Part shown: positions 1-6,917 of the stretch, in pieces | Position numbering within the stretch: the first letter of the stretch is position 1 | Layout: the number at the start of each line of letters is the position of its first letter | DNA from: Kribbella albertanoniae | Lineage (GTDB): Bacteria > Actinomycetota > Actinomycetes > Propionibacteriales > Kribbellaceae | DNA length: 36,808 nt | Assembly: GCF_004348455.1 (NCBI RefSeq) | Contig: NZ_SMKA01000055.1 | Location: 1-36,808 of the forward strand | Direction: 5' to 3' | Notes under the pieces: generated by a model | Database searches by the model: none | The model's input: the letters and a program-made list of their open reading frames with translations, nothing else | Told to the model about the DNA's origin: nothing | Made by a program: the position numbers and the translations under genes

Positions 1-23
1 GCCCCGCCCCGCCCCCGAAATTT

Positions 24-102
24 GAGGGGATCTCCCTTCAAGTTGCCGGTTCTCCCCCCATATTTTGAAGGGAGAACCGGCAACTTCAGGGGAGATCCCC
101 TC
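24..102. repeat. 33-bp near-perfect inverted repeat (large hairpin)
   Basis: The arms at 24-56 and 70-102 are reverse complements over 33 bases except for two positions (TTCAAG against CTGAAG in the middle). They are separated by a 13-base, AT-rich loop. The DNA or RNA would form a very stable hairpin. No gene lies beside it within the window on the left, so it could be a bidirectional terminator of an upstream gene, a REP-like element or the end of a small mobile element. There is no T-tract. Confidence 0.85.
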
Positions 103-297
103 GTTTTCCGGGCAGCAACGACAGCCCGGAAGCTCAGGCGACGTTCACCGCGGTCGCCTCGGGCTGACGGGCTGTGGCTGAGGTACGTGATGCCTGCGGT
201 TCCGCGTTAGTCGGCAACTTTTGGTCGGCTATCCGACCATTTCTTTCCGACCAACGCACCCCGACCACCCGCGAAGCGCGAGGCCGTCGTCCGGCGC

Positions 298-510
298 CAC
301 CTTGAGCGCCCACCAACCATCTGGCACCCCGCTGAACGGTCGAACCGTGCTCAAGGTCGCCCGGCCGGCGCACCCTGAGCACCCCTCAACCACGCGACGC
401 CCAGCGAAACGGTTGAACCGTGCTCAAGTCGTCCGGCCCGCGCACCTTGAGCGCCCATCAACCACGGATCGGGCGCGCACATGGTTGAGCCGTGCTCAAC
501 GTCGTACCGG
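298..510. repeat. Three imperfect tandem repeats of about 72 bp
   Basis: Units begin at about 298, 371 and 443, each starting with CACC(T/C)TGAGC. Each continues through a CAACCA box and a GG(T/C)(C/T)GA(A/G)CCGTGCTCAA box and ends near a (C/T)CCGGCC-like stretch. A partial end of a preceding unit is visible at about 285-297. Within each unit the CTTGAGC and GCTCAAG boxes, and the TCAACC and GGTTGA boxes, are mutually complementary, so every unit can fold. No convincing ORF runs through it. The region lies directly downstream of the MerR-like gene that ends at 522. Confidence 0.75.
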
Positions 511-521
511 ATCGTGGGGAG

Positions 522-869
522 TCAGGGCTGGTTGTTGCGTTCCTCGTTGATGCGGAGGGCTTCGGCGAGTTGGTCTTCCAGGATGATGATGCGGCAGGCG
601 GCCTCGAGTGCGGTGCCTTGGTCGACCAGTTCGCGGGCGCGGGCGGCCAGGCGCAACTGGTAGCGCGAGTAGCGGCGGTGGCCGCCCTCGGAGCGTTGCG
701 GCGTGATCAGCTTCGCCTCGTCGAGACTGCGCAGGAACCCTGGCGTGGTGCCGAGCATCTCCGCGGCCCGGCCCATCGTGAAGGCGGGGTAGTCATCGTC
801 GTCGAAATGGGCCGGTCCGGCCGTCGTGTCTGAACTCAACAAAGTCTCCGTGTACCTGTCTGGGGTCAT
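522..869 (-). CDS. MerR-like helix-turn-helix regulator
   Basis: A 115-residue protein with a winged-helix MerR-type DNA-binding domain in its middle. The pattern AEMLGTTPGFLRSLDEAKL is followed by ITPQRSEGGHRRYS, the usual helix-turn-helix plus wing of the family. After it comes a helix (RLAARARELVDQGTALEAA) that resembles the start of the MerR dimerisation coiled coil. The acidic DDDDY stretch near residue 25 precedes the HTH. There is no ligand-binding C-terminus, so the inducer is unknown. The start at 869 is chosen because GGAGG lies 4-5 bases upstream. The frame runs on to 938, but it crosses a hairpin and has no better ribosome site. A perfect 12-bp hairpin sits in the leader just upstream. 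The gene stands alone between non-coding stretches. Confidence 0.85.
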   Translation of the reverse strand: MTPDRYTETLLSSDTTAGPAHFDDDDYPAFTMGRAAEMLGTTPGFLRSLDEAKLITPQRSEGGHRRYSRYQLRLAARARELVDQGTALEAACRIIILEDQLAEALRINEERNNQP

Positions 870-886
870 CGAACCTCCGTGCCGAA

Positions 887-914
887 GGGCCCCGGTGCCG
901 AAGCACCGGGGCCC
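887..914 (-). promoter_or_regulatory. 12-bp perfect hairpin with UUCG loop in the leader of the MerR-like gene
   Basis: Arms 887-898 and 903-914 are perfectly complementary. On the minus strand the loop is TTCG closed by C-G, the exceptionally stable C(UUCG)G tetraloop. It sits 18 bases upstream of the start codon of the MerR-like gene and just upstream of its ribosome binding site. It could be a leader structure, an attenuator, or a terminator lacking a T-tract. A second smaller hairpin (942-957, six bp, GTGA loop) lies further upstream. Confidence 0.75.
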
Positions 915-938
915 AAGGGGTAGTTGGATTGTCACCAT

Positions 939-1464
939 CTACCGGCCGTGAGGCCGGCCTTGCATGTCCACAGCGCGCCACGTGAAGGCCGTCGCTGCAG
1001 GGATCGCTGAATGCGTAACCGAAGACCACCTTCCCATCTGATGGAACTGCGGCACCCGCCCGGCGAACTACTGGCACTGGCGGGCGATCCGACGGTGTAA
1101 TCCCTTCCCTTCTCTCTCGAACCACAACTGCTTGTTCAACTGCTCATTACAACTGCAACTGCGAACTGCTACTTCGATCCGTCAAGCCCGGAACCCTGAT
1201 CGACCACCGGCTCCACAGACTCTGACCTTGGCGCGAAACCCGAGCCCTTCCACTGATCGGCCCGGCGGAATCCGCCGTCGTACCAACTACACAATCGCAC
1301 TCTTGGACAGAACGTTAGCTGTCCACGTCAGCTTCGCTGTTCTTCTCTGTCAACGAGAAGAACACTACACACGCCACCCACCAATGTCTACTCTCGCCAC
1401 GATAGATATTCCGCGAGTCCCGACCGAGCTTCGCGGCGAGGAGCGTTCGGCGTCCGCCCGTCAC
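939..1464. other. Non-coding stretch of 526 bases
   Basis: I see no convincing gene here on either strand; the frames that stay open lack ribosome sites and have actinobacterial-shadow composition. It contains the 6-bp hairpin at 942-957, five copies of the heptamer (C/G)AACTGC between 1125 and 1169, a dyad GGACAG-N8-CTGTCC at about 1304-1323 and the 9-bp dyad listed separately. It probably carries the promoter of the MerR-like gene (leftward). Confidence 0.6.
1339..1363. promoter_or_regulatory. Perfect 9-bp dyad with 7-base spacer, possible operator
   Basis: GTTCTTCTC (1339-1347) and GAGAAGAAC (1355-1363) are exact reverse complements, separated by 7 bases. The arms are AT-richer than the surroundings, which is unusual for a terminator in this genome, so a protein-binding site is more likely. 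Another shorter dyad lies about 20 bases to the left. A bound protein is not known. Confidence 0.5.
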
Positions 1465-1938
1465 CTAGTTCAGCGCGGCGGCCAGGCCAAGCAGCGCGAA
1501 CAGGACGACGACCCCTGCCATCAGGCCCAGGAAGGATCCGAGGCCATTGCGCTTCACCTCGCTGTGGCCGATGCTCCCAGCGGTGGTGAACTGGCTGTAC
1601 GGCGCCGCGTAGAACACCGGCACCGCCTGGTTCGGCTGGACCGTGCAGTCGAGTCCGGCCATGCCGAAGCGGCGCATCCACTGGCTGTGGATGTCGATGT
1701 GCAGCGGGCCGGCAAACACCGGGATGTCGTTCCGCCCGTACTTCACCTTCACCGGGTAGCCGTTCAGACGCACCGTCGGCAGGATCATGCTGCTCGTCAT
1801 GGTGTTGCCCTGGATCGTCAGGTGCAACATCCCCATCGGAGGCTGCGCCTGAAACTGCTGCGGAGGCTGAAACTGCTGCGGAGCCTGCGGCTGGTACGGC
1901 GGCTGCGGCTGGTACGGCGGCTGCTGCTGGTAGCTCAT
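1465..1938 (-). CDS. PQ-rich protein with C-terminal membrane anchor
   Basis: A 157-residue protein. Residues 1-35 are a low-complexity proline/glutamine/tyrosine tract made of QPPYQP-type repeats, directly visible as near-identical DNA repeats at 1890-1930. Residues about 36-125 form a globular domain (MLHLTIQG...TVRLNGYPV...HIDIHSQW...AVPVFYAAP). The C-terminus is one hydrophobic helix (LGLMAGVVVLFALLGLAAAL), so the domain would face the cytoplasm as a tail-anchored protein or be exposed outside, depending on topology. I have a recollection of similar actinobacterial hypothetical proteins, but no assigned function. The start MSYQQQ at 1938 is chosen because family members of this style begin that way. 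An upstream ATG at 1971 overlaps the end of the glycosyltransferase gene. It starts 19 bases after that gene stops and is probably co-transcribed with it. Confidence 0.75.
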   Translation of the reverse strand: MSYQQQPPYQPQPPYQPQAPQQFQPPQQFQAQPPMGMLHLTIQGNTMTSSMILPTVRLNGYPVKVKYGRNDIPVFAGPLHIDIHSQWMRRFGMAGLDCTVQPNQAVPVFYAAPYSQFTTAGSIGHSEVKRNGLGSFLGLMAGVVVLFALLGLAAALN

Positions 1939-1957
1939 GCCGCCCAACGATAGAGCG

Positions 1958-3712
1958 TCAGTAGCAGTCATAGAGGTCGGCATCCCACGGGCCCGCGGGA
2001 CCTGTCGCACCGTAGGCGATGCGGTCGATCAGTTGGCAGTGTTGCTTGATCCAGCGGACTCGATCGGTGGATCGTGGGGTCATGCCGGGCTGGTCCATCA
2101 TCAGGATGAAGCGCAGTTCGCGATCGGACACCAGCCGGCTGACCTCCTCAGCAGGTACGGACGGCGCCCCGCTGGTGAACCCACGGAACGGCAGGACCGG
2201 GAAACCGGCGTACAGGTAGTCGGCGGCCTTGCTGGATTCGCCGGTTGCGAAGAGAAAGCGTTCGCCCTCGCGCCGGGCCTGCAGGTAGGCGAGAAGCTGG
2301 GCGTCCACCCCGGTTGCCCCGGCATCCTGTCTGAGGGGCGCCAGATAGGCGGGCGGTCCGGCGATCGGGCTGATGATCCGGGTCGATCCTTCGGGGATGG
2401 CCGGTGTGGACAAGGTCCAGCACAGCGGCGCTGCTAGTACGGCGGCCGTCGTCGCCACGAGCGTGAACCGGCTTCGCTGCAGGAACAGCAGAACCAGAGC
2501 CAGTACGGCGAGTCCGGCGACGAGCGGCATGAGCCACGGAAGGCCGGTCAGCTGGCGTTCGATGAGCAGCACCGACCAGCCCGCCGTGATCACGATGCCT
2601 GCCGGAAGGACCCAGCCCGCTGCCTGCTTTGTGCGCCATGCCGTGAGGGCCTGATCGATTCCGGCGCCGACGAGTGCTGCGATGGCGGGTGAAAGAACGG
2701 TCAGGTAATACGGGTGCAGCCCACTCAAGACGCTGAAGGCGATCCAGTTGAGACCAAGCCAGCCACCCCACAGAATCCAGCCAGAGAGCGCATGCCGACC
2801 GGCCGTGCGACTGGTAACCAGACCGGTCACCAGGGCGAGAACCGCCAGCGGTAGAAGCCATCCGGCCTGCGGTGCGAGCTGCTCGTTGAACAGCCGCAGT
2901 GGTCCCGGTGTTCCGCTGAAGCGGCTCAGGATCGTCGTGATCTCGCCGGCTGCGCTGCGGTCGATGCCGTTGTAGAGGAACACCATCTCCCATGGCGATC
3001 CGGCCTCGCTCCCATCGAGCAGGGGACGCCGGCTCGTGGGGATCAGCGAGATCACGCTCATCCACGCGACCGACGCGAGGAGCGCGACACCGCCGTACAG
3101 GAAGACGTTCAGCCAGCGGATCCGGGCGGCGGCCTTGGCGCAGATCAGGTAGGTCAGACCGAAGACCGGTACCAGGACCCACGCCTGCAGCATCTTCACC
3201 TGGAAGGCTGCGCCGACGATCGCCGCCGACAGCAGCAGCCAGCGCTGGTCGCCGTCGAGGGCACGCACGAGCGTGTAGGCGGCCGCCGTCAGGCAGGTGG
3301 TGAGCAGTGGATCAGGGATGCTGATCTGCGCGGCCGCGAAGCTGATCGGCATCGCGAGATAGGTGCTCCCGGCAACCACCGCCGCGCGGTCGCCAGCCCA
3401 TCGCCGTACAGCACCGAACAGCAGCGGTACGGCGGTCGCCCCAGCGAGCGCTTGGGGTAGCAGCAGCACCCACTCGTGCTGACCGAACAGCCGGATGAAC
3501 GCCGCGTGGACCCACAGTGCCCCAGGCAACTTGTCCGTCGTGATCGTGACCGCTGGATCGAGCGCCCCGTAGAAGAACGCCGACCAACTCTGGCTCATGC
3601 TCATGGCAGCGGCGCTGTAGAACTCGTGCGGCTGACCGCGCGTCAGCGCCCAGGAATACATGCCGACTCCCAGCAACGAGAGTACGGCGACCGGCAGCCA
3701 CTTAAGTCTCAT
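1958..3712 (-). CDS. GT39-type membrane glycosyltransferase
   Basis: A 584-residue polytopic membrane protein of the GT-C fold, resembling the PMT/ArnT-like family 39 (YkcB-like mannosyltransferases). These use a polyprenyl-phosphate sugar donor to glycosylate proteins or envelope polymers on the outer face of the membrane. The N-terminus has one helix followed by the family signature EFYSAAAMSMSQSW, the acidic D52/D60 loop (LDPAVTITTDKLPGALW) and the IPDPLLT motif near residue 131. About ten further hydrophobic segments follow, to about residue 430, then a soluble C-terminal domain of about 150 residues. The acceptor is unknown. The ATG at 3712 fits the family N-terminus, although its ribosome site is weak. 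The PQ-rich gene follows 19 bases downstream. It is divergent from the DoxX-like gene, with a 230-bp repeat-containing spacer. Confidence 0.85.
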   Translation of the reverse strand: MRLKWLPVAVLSLLGVGMYSWALTRGQPHEFYSAAAMSMSQSWSAFFYGALDPAVTITTDKLPGALWVHAAFIRLFGQHEWVLLLPQALAGATAVPLLFGAVRRWAGDRAAVVAGSTYLAMPISFAAAQISIPDPLLTTCLTAAAYTLVRALDGDQRWLLLSAAIVGAAFQVKMLQAWVLVPVFGLTYLICAKAAARIRWLNVFLYGGVALLASVAWMSVISLIPTSRRPLLDGSEAGSPWEMVFLYNGIDRSAAGEITTILSRFSGTPGPLRLFNEQLAPQAGWLLPLAVLALVTGLVTSRTAGRHALSGWILWGGWLGLNWIAFSVLSGLHPYYLTVLSPAIAALVGAGIDQALTAWRTKQAAGWVLPAGIVITAGWSVLLIERQLTGLPWLMPLVAGLAVLALVLLFLQRSRFTLVATTAAVLAAPLCWTLSTPAIPEGSTRIISPIAGPPAYLAPLRQDAGATGVDAQLLAYLQARREGERFLFATGESSKAADYLYAGFPVLPFRGFTSGAPSVPAEEVSRLVSDRELRFILMMDQPGMTPRSTDRVRWIKQHCQLIDRIAYGATGPAGPWDADLYDCY

Positions 3713-3771
3713 GTGACCAACCCTGGCCGAGCCGGGCGCGGGTCGCGTCGTCCCGCTGAGGGTGATCGTCG

Positions 3772-3857
3772 TACCGCAGCGGGAGTATGCAGGGCGCTAC
3801 CACCGTGTACCCCGCGGCGACTAGGTGATGACCCTGACCGCTACCGCAGCGGGGGTA
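3772..3857. promoter_or_regulatory. Direct repeats in the divergent promoter region between GT39 and DoxX-like genes
   Basis: TACCGCAGCGGGAGTA at 3772-3787 recurs as TACCGCAGCGGGGGTA at 3842-3857 (15 of 16 bases), 70 bp apart, roughly an integral number of helical turns. An inverted half-copy (GTACCCCGCGG) lies between them at about 3797-3807. The spacer runs from 3713 to 3942 between divergent start codons, so these are candidate regulator sites. The protein is unknown. Confidence 0.45.
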
Positions 3858-3942
3858 CAGCGGGAGCAGCCACGAAGGCGACGCGGTGGGCAGGTGATCA
3901 CCGGCAGGCTGATGCCACACCACCTCGACAGGAGAAACCACC

Positions 3943-4440
3943 ATGAGCATCTCGCTCGACACCCGACTGGTTCGTACCGCCGGCAACTGGGTCAGCCGCC
4001 ACAACGTCGACATCCTGCGGATCAGCCTCGGCCTCATCTTCCTCGGCTTCGGCCTGCTCAAGTTCTTCCCCGGCGCAAGCCCCGCGGAGGCACTGGTTGC
4101 CCGGACCGTCGACGCCCTCACCTTCGGCATGATCGACGGACGCAACGCCGTACTGATGACAGCCGGACTGGAAACCTTCATCGGACTCACCCTGATCACA
4201 GGCCTACTGCTCCGCACCGGACTACTCGTCCTCGCGGTATCGCTCGGCGGCATCATGGCACCGCTCGTCCTGTTCTTCACCGACCTGTTCCCCGGCGGAA
4301 CACCCACGATCGAGGGCCAGTACGTCCTCAAGGACATCGTGCTCGCAGCCGCCGCCCTCGTGATCGCCTCCCGCGCCTTCAACCTGGACGGATCCCAGTA
4401 CAGGCAGCCGTCCCGATCCGACATGATCAAAGCTGCCTGA
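3943..4440 (+). CDS. DoxX-like small membrane protein
   Basis: A 165-residue protein with four predicted membrane helices: about residues 25-41, 67-85, 88-110 and 128-145. The pattern LRISLGLIFLGFGLLKF early, GLLLRTG in the middle and YVLKDIVLAAAALV near the end matches the DoxX/DoxD-like family. Some members are linked to redox or thiosulfate metabolism, but many have no known function. No catalytic residues can be assigned. The ribosome site AGGAGA lies 9 bases before the ATG. It is followed by a strong terminator shared with the convergent SDR gene. It is transcribed alone, divergent from the glycosyltransferase. Confidence 0.8.
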   Translation: MSISLDTRLVRTAGNWVSRHNVDILRISLGLIFLGFGLLKFFPGASPAEALVARTVDALTFGMIDGRNAVLMTAGLETFIGLTLITGLLLRTGLLVLAVSLGGIMAPLVLFFTDLFPGGTPTIEGQYVLKDIVLAAAALVIASRAFNLDGSQYRQPSRSDMIKAA

Positions 4441-4461
4441 CCCGCATGCGACCCGGACCGA

Positions 4462-4495
4462 GCCCGGCGACCCACACAGCCGTGGGTCGCCGGGC
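4462..4495. terminator. Bidirectional terminator hairpin
   Basis: A perfect 14-bp stem (4462-4475 with 4482-4495) and a 6-base loop lie exactly between the convergent stops of the DoxX-like gene (4440) and the SDR gene (4500). There is no U-tract, as is common for actinobacterial terminators. Confidence 0.85.
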
Positions 4496-4499
4496 GATG

Positions 4500-5261
4500 T
4501 CAGCTGGTCTGGCCGGTCGGCATCACGGTGAGCTGCTGCAGGTTCACCCGCGCCGGGAGCGACGCGATAAACCCAACAGTCACAGCGATATCGCCCGGGG
4601 TCAGCCACTCGAGTTGGGTCTTGGCGCCCTCCAGCCACTCGGAAATGCCGGGGTCGGTGACGTGGCTCTGGAGTTCGGTGGTGGTGAATCCGGGTTCGAT
4701 CGCCGCCACGCGGACGTTCTTCGGCCCCAGGTCGGCGCGCATCTGCTTGGAGAGCTGGGTGACGTAGGCCTTGCTGGCGCAGTACACGGCGAAGTTGGCG
4801 TACGGGTTCTGAGCGCCGATCGACGAGGTGTTGATCAGATCGGCCACGCCGCGCTCGGCTGCGGCCTTGACCAACTGCGGGACGAAGGCGCCGATGACGT
4901 TCATCAAGCCGGCGATGTTGGTGTCGATCATCTGCTGCCACTGGCCGGTCGCAACTTCGTCGATCGGCGCCGGCAGCATCACTCCCGCGTTGTTGAAGAG
5001 CAGGTCAGCGCCACCAAACTCACCAGCCACCTGATCGGCGGCTGCCCGGACCGCGGCAGCGTCGGACACGTCAGCAGCGATGGCGATCGCCGTACCGCCG
5101 TCTTTCTCGATGCGGGCAACCAGATCGGTCAACCGGTCAGCACGACGAGCCAGTACGGCGACGCGCGCGCCGAGGCCGGCCAGGTGCTCGGCTGCGGCTT
5201 CGCCGATTCCGCTGGACGCGCCGGTGATGACTGCGACGCGGCCGGTGAGGGGCTGGGACAT
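4500..5261 (-). CDS. Classical SDR oxidoreductase
   Basis: A 253-residue short-chain dehydrogenase/reductase, the usual length for a classical SDR. The cofactor motif TGASSGIG is at residues 13-20 and NNAG at 90-93. The catalytic S146/S147, Y160 and K164 (YxxxK) are present and in order. The R39-R40 pair after the second strand suggests NADP(H) preference. The substrate is not predictable. The ATG at 5261 has an AAAGG-type ribosome site about 8 bases upstream; the frame continues to 5468 but would run into the divergent gene. It is divergent from an MmyB-type XRE regulator, an arrangement known for that regulator family, so it is the probable target of that regulator. Confidence 0.92.
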   Translation of the reverse strand: MSQPLTGRVAVITGASSGIGEAAAEHLAGLGARVAVLARRADRLTDLVARIEKDGGTAIAIAADVSDAAAVRAAADQVAGEFGGADLLFNNAGVMLPAPIDEVATGQWQQMIDTNIAGLMNVIGAFVPQLVKAAAERGVADLINTSSIGAQNPYANFAVYCASKAYVTQLSKQMRADLGPKNVRVAAIEPGFTTTELQSHVTDPGISEWLEGAKTQLEWLTPGDIAVTVGFIASLPARVNLQQLTVMPTGQTS

Positions 5262-5306
5262 GGAAACACCTTTCGGAGCAGGTAGTTGCGGTCTTTCCAG
5301 AACACC

Positions 5307-5336
5307 AGGCCCGAACGCCGCTGAGAGGCCCCGAAC
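5307..5336. promoter_or_regulatory. Tandem AGGCC(C)CGAAC boxes between SDR and its regulator
   Basis: AGGCCCGAAC at 5307-5316 and AGGCCCCGAAC at 5326-5336 are direct repeats about two helical turns apart, in the 133-bp divergent promoter region (5262-5394). They are candidate binding half-sites for the MmyB-type regulator, inferred only from position and repetition. Confidence 0.4.
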
Positions 5337-5394
5337 AAGGCCTGTCCAGGCAGGTACCCGCAGGGCCACCCAGGACGCCGTACAGGTCGATCCG

Positions 5395-6249
5395 ATGAAC
5401 GACACTGGATCCATGGACCGCAGTGCTGAGCTCTCCGACTTCCTGCGCTCCCGTCGCGCGCGGGTCACCCCTGACGAGGCGGGGATCGTCGACGACGGCC
5501 GCGTCCGCCGGGTGCCCGGGCTGCGTCGTGACGAGGTGAGCCGTCTGGCCGGCGTGAGTACGGAGTACTACACCCGGCTGGAGCAAGGCCGCGCCGGATC
5601 GCCATCACCGGAGGTCGTCGAGGCGCTGTGCCAGGCGCTCCGCCTCGACCTGGCCGAGCGCGAGCACCTCAAGGACCTGCTGGCCAGGCCACTTCGCCGT
5701 ACGGCGATCTCAGCGCAGCGCGTCCGCCCAGGGCTGCACCTGTTGCTCCAGACACTGGACCAGGTCCCCGCATTCATCATCGGCCGGCGTACCGACGTAC
5801 TGGCGTCCAATCGCCTCGCCCGCGCAGTGCTCACCGACTTCGAGGCGCTGCCCGTCCCGCAGCGCAACCTGGCTCGCTACTACCTGCTGAACCCGGAGGC
5901 CCGTGAGCGCGTCGGCGACTGGGCGCAGATCGCATCCGAAACCGTCGCCATGCTTCGGCTGGACGCGGGCCGCCACCCGAACGACCGTCGGCTGGCCGAC
6001 CTGCTCGGCGAGCTGACCCTGCGGTCGCCCGAGTTCCCGGGCTGGTGGAACGAGCACCACGTCCTCATGCGCACCCACGGCACCAAGCGCTACCTGCACC
6101 CAGAGGTCGGCGAGCTGCACTTCTCCTACGAAGCACTCCACCTACCCGACGACCCGGACCAGATGCTGTGCGTCTACAACGTGGAGCCCGGCTCCGCGAC
6201 GGCCGATTCCCTGCGCCTACTGAGCAGCTGGACCCTAGCCAGCCAGTGA
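5395..6249 (+). CDS. XRE regulator with MmyB-like ligand-binding domain
   Basis: A 284-residue protein. An XRE-type helix-turn-helix covers about residues 10-80: LRSRRARVTP, then RVPGLRRDEVSRLAGVS with EYYTRLEQGR. A C-terminal PAS-like MmyB domain (about 105-280) contains DVLASNRLARAV, NLARYYLLNP, ELTLRSPEF, HPEVGELHFSYEAL and the terminal LRLLSSW. In characterised MmyB-like proteins this pocket binds a fatty-acid-like ligand, and the gene is usually divergent from an SDR gene, exactly as here. It probably represses or activates the SDR at 4500-5261. The start at 5395 has AGG 8-9 bases upstream; an in-frame ATG at 5413 is possible. Its end overlaps the convergent TetR gene by 15 bp. Confidence 0.9.
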   Translation: MNDTGSMDRSAELSDFLRSRRARVTPDEAGIVDDGRVRRVPGLRRDEVSRLAGVSTEYYTRLEQGRAGSPSPEVVEALCQALRLDLAEREHLKDLLARPLRRTAISAQRVRPGLHLLLQTLDQVPAFIIGRRTDVLASNRLARAVLTDFEALPVPQRNLARYYLLNPEARERVGDWAQIASETVAMLRLDAGRHPNDRRLADLLGELTLRSPEFPGWWNEHHVLMRTHGTKRYLHPEVGELHFSYEALHLPDDPDQMLCVYNVEPGSATADSLRLLSSWTLASQ

Positions 6250-6831
6250 GGGCGGCGTGAACGCGGACAGCGCGGTGGCGGCGATGTAGTCAGCAGCAAC
6301 GTCCGGGGTCAAGCGGCCGGCGTTGATCTCATCGGCAGCGCTATGCATGATGCTGTGCAGTACGCCGACCAGCCAGGTGGTCGGCAGGTCCGTCCGGAAG
6401 ACCCCTTCGGCGCGACCGCGTTCGACCAGGCCCTCCACCCGTTCGACCGGGCCGGCGTGCAGCTCGCGGATCCTGCCGGGCGACAGGACGTCCTGGGCCG
6501 CGGTCAGGAGTGACCTCGACTGGCTGACCAGTTGCCAACTGGAATCGATCAGCCGGGCGAGCGCCTCTCGCGGATCGCCGGACAGGTCGACTGCCTCGAG
6601 GCCGGCATGCCCATCGGCGATCGCGCGGGTCATCGCTGCCTCGACGAGGTCGGCGCGGTTGGGGAAGTGCCCGTACACGGTGACGCGTCCGACGCCGGCT
6701 GTCTTGGCGATCTCGCTGACGCTGGCCTCCGGGTTCCGGCTCAGGGAGCGGATCGCCGCATCGAGGATCGCTTCGATACTGCGCTGCGCATCGGCTCGTT
6801 TCGCCGGCACCTTGGCGCGGGTCGCGGTCAT
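6235..6831 (-). CDS. TetR-family repressor
   Basis: A 198-residue regulator. The N-terminal HTH (about residues 14-60) reads RSIEAILDAAIRSL, then SVSEIAKTAGVGRVTVYGHF and PNRADLVEAAM, the standard TetR pattern with the YGHF recognition end. The C-terminal helical domain (about 75-195) would bind the inducer and dimerise. The ribosome site is GAGGGGGG, 4-5 bases before the ATG. It is divergent from a DHA2 efflux pump across an 86-bp spacer that holds a clear palindromic operator. It most likely represses the pump and itself, released by a drug-like ligand. Confidence 0.92.
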   Translation of the reverse strand: MTATRAKVPAKRADAQRSIEAILDAAIRSLSRNPEASVSEIAKTAGVGRVTVYGHFPNRADLVEAAMTRAIADGHAGLEAVDLSGDPREALARLIDSSWQLVSQSRSLLTAAQDVLSPGRIRELHAGPVERVEGLVERGRAEGVFRTDLPTTWLVGVLHSIMHSAADEINAGRLTPDVAADYIAATALSAFTPPSLAG

Positions 6832-6858
6832 CTCGCCCCCCTCTTGTCGAACACTGGT

Positions 6859-6904
6859 GTACGAGTTACGGTAGCAGAGTTAACTCATACATCACTGTAC
6901 GAAT
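6859..6904. promoter_or_regulatory. Probable TetR operator between repressor and efflux pump genes
   Basis: GTACGAGTTA (6859-6868) and TAACTCATAC (6881-6890) form an inverted repeat with a 12-base spacer. Inside it lies the perfect 10-bp palindrome GAGTTAACTC (6877-6886). A third box, GTACGAATT (about 6897-6905), repeats the left half-site in direct orientation. The position between divergent TetR and MFS starts makes this the likely operator. Confidence 0.7.
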
Positions 6905-6917
6905 TGGAGTTGCCGCC

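Noticed and set aside
298..510. Possible CRISPR array
   Set aside because: Units are 72 bp, tandem and imperfect throughout, with no constant-repeat/variable-spacer pattern and no cas genes.
3702..4475. 257-codon minus-strand frame
   Set aside because: It is the complement of the DoxX-like gene, which has a good ribosome site and family motifs.
3825..5285. Long open frame on the plus strand spanning 486 codons
   Set aside because: It is arginine/histidine-rich low-complexity peptide, runs antisense to the SDR and in another frame of the DoxX-like gene, and shows no domain.
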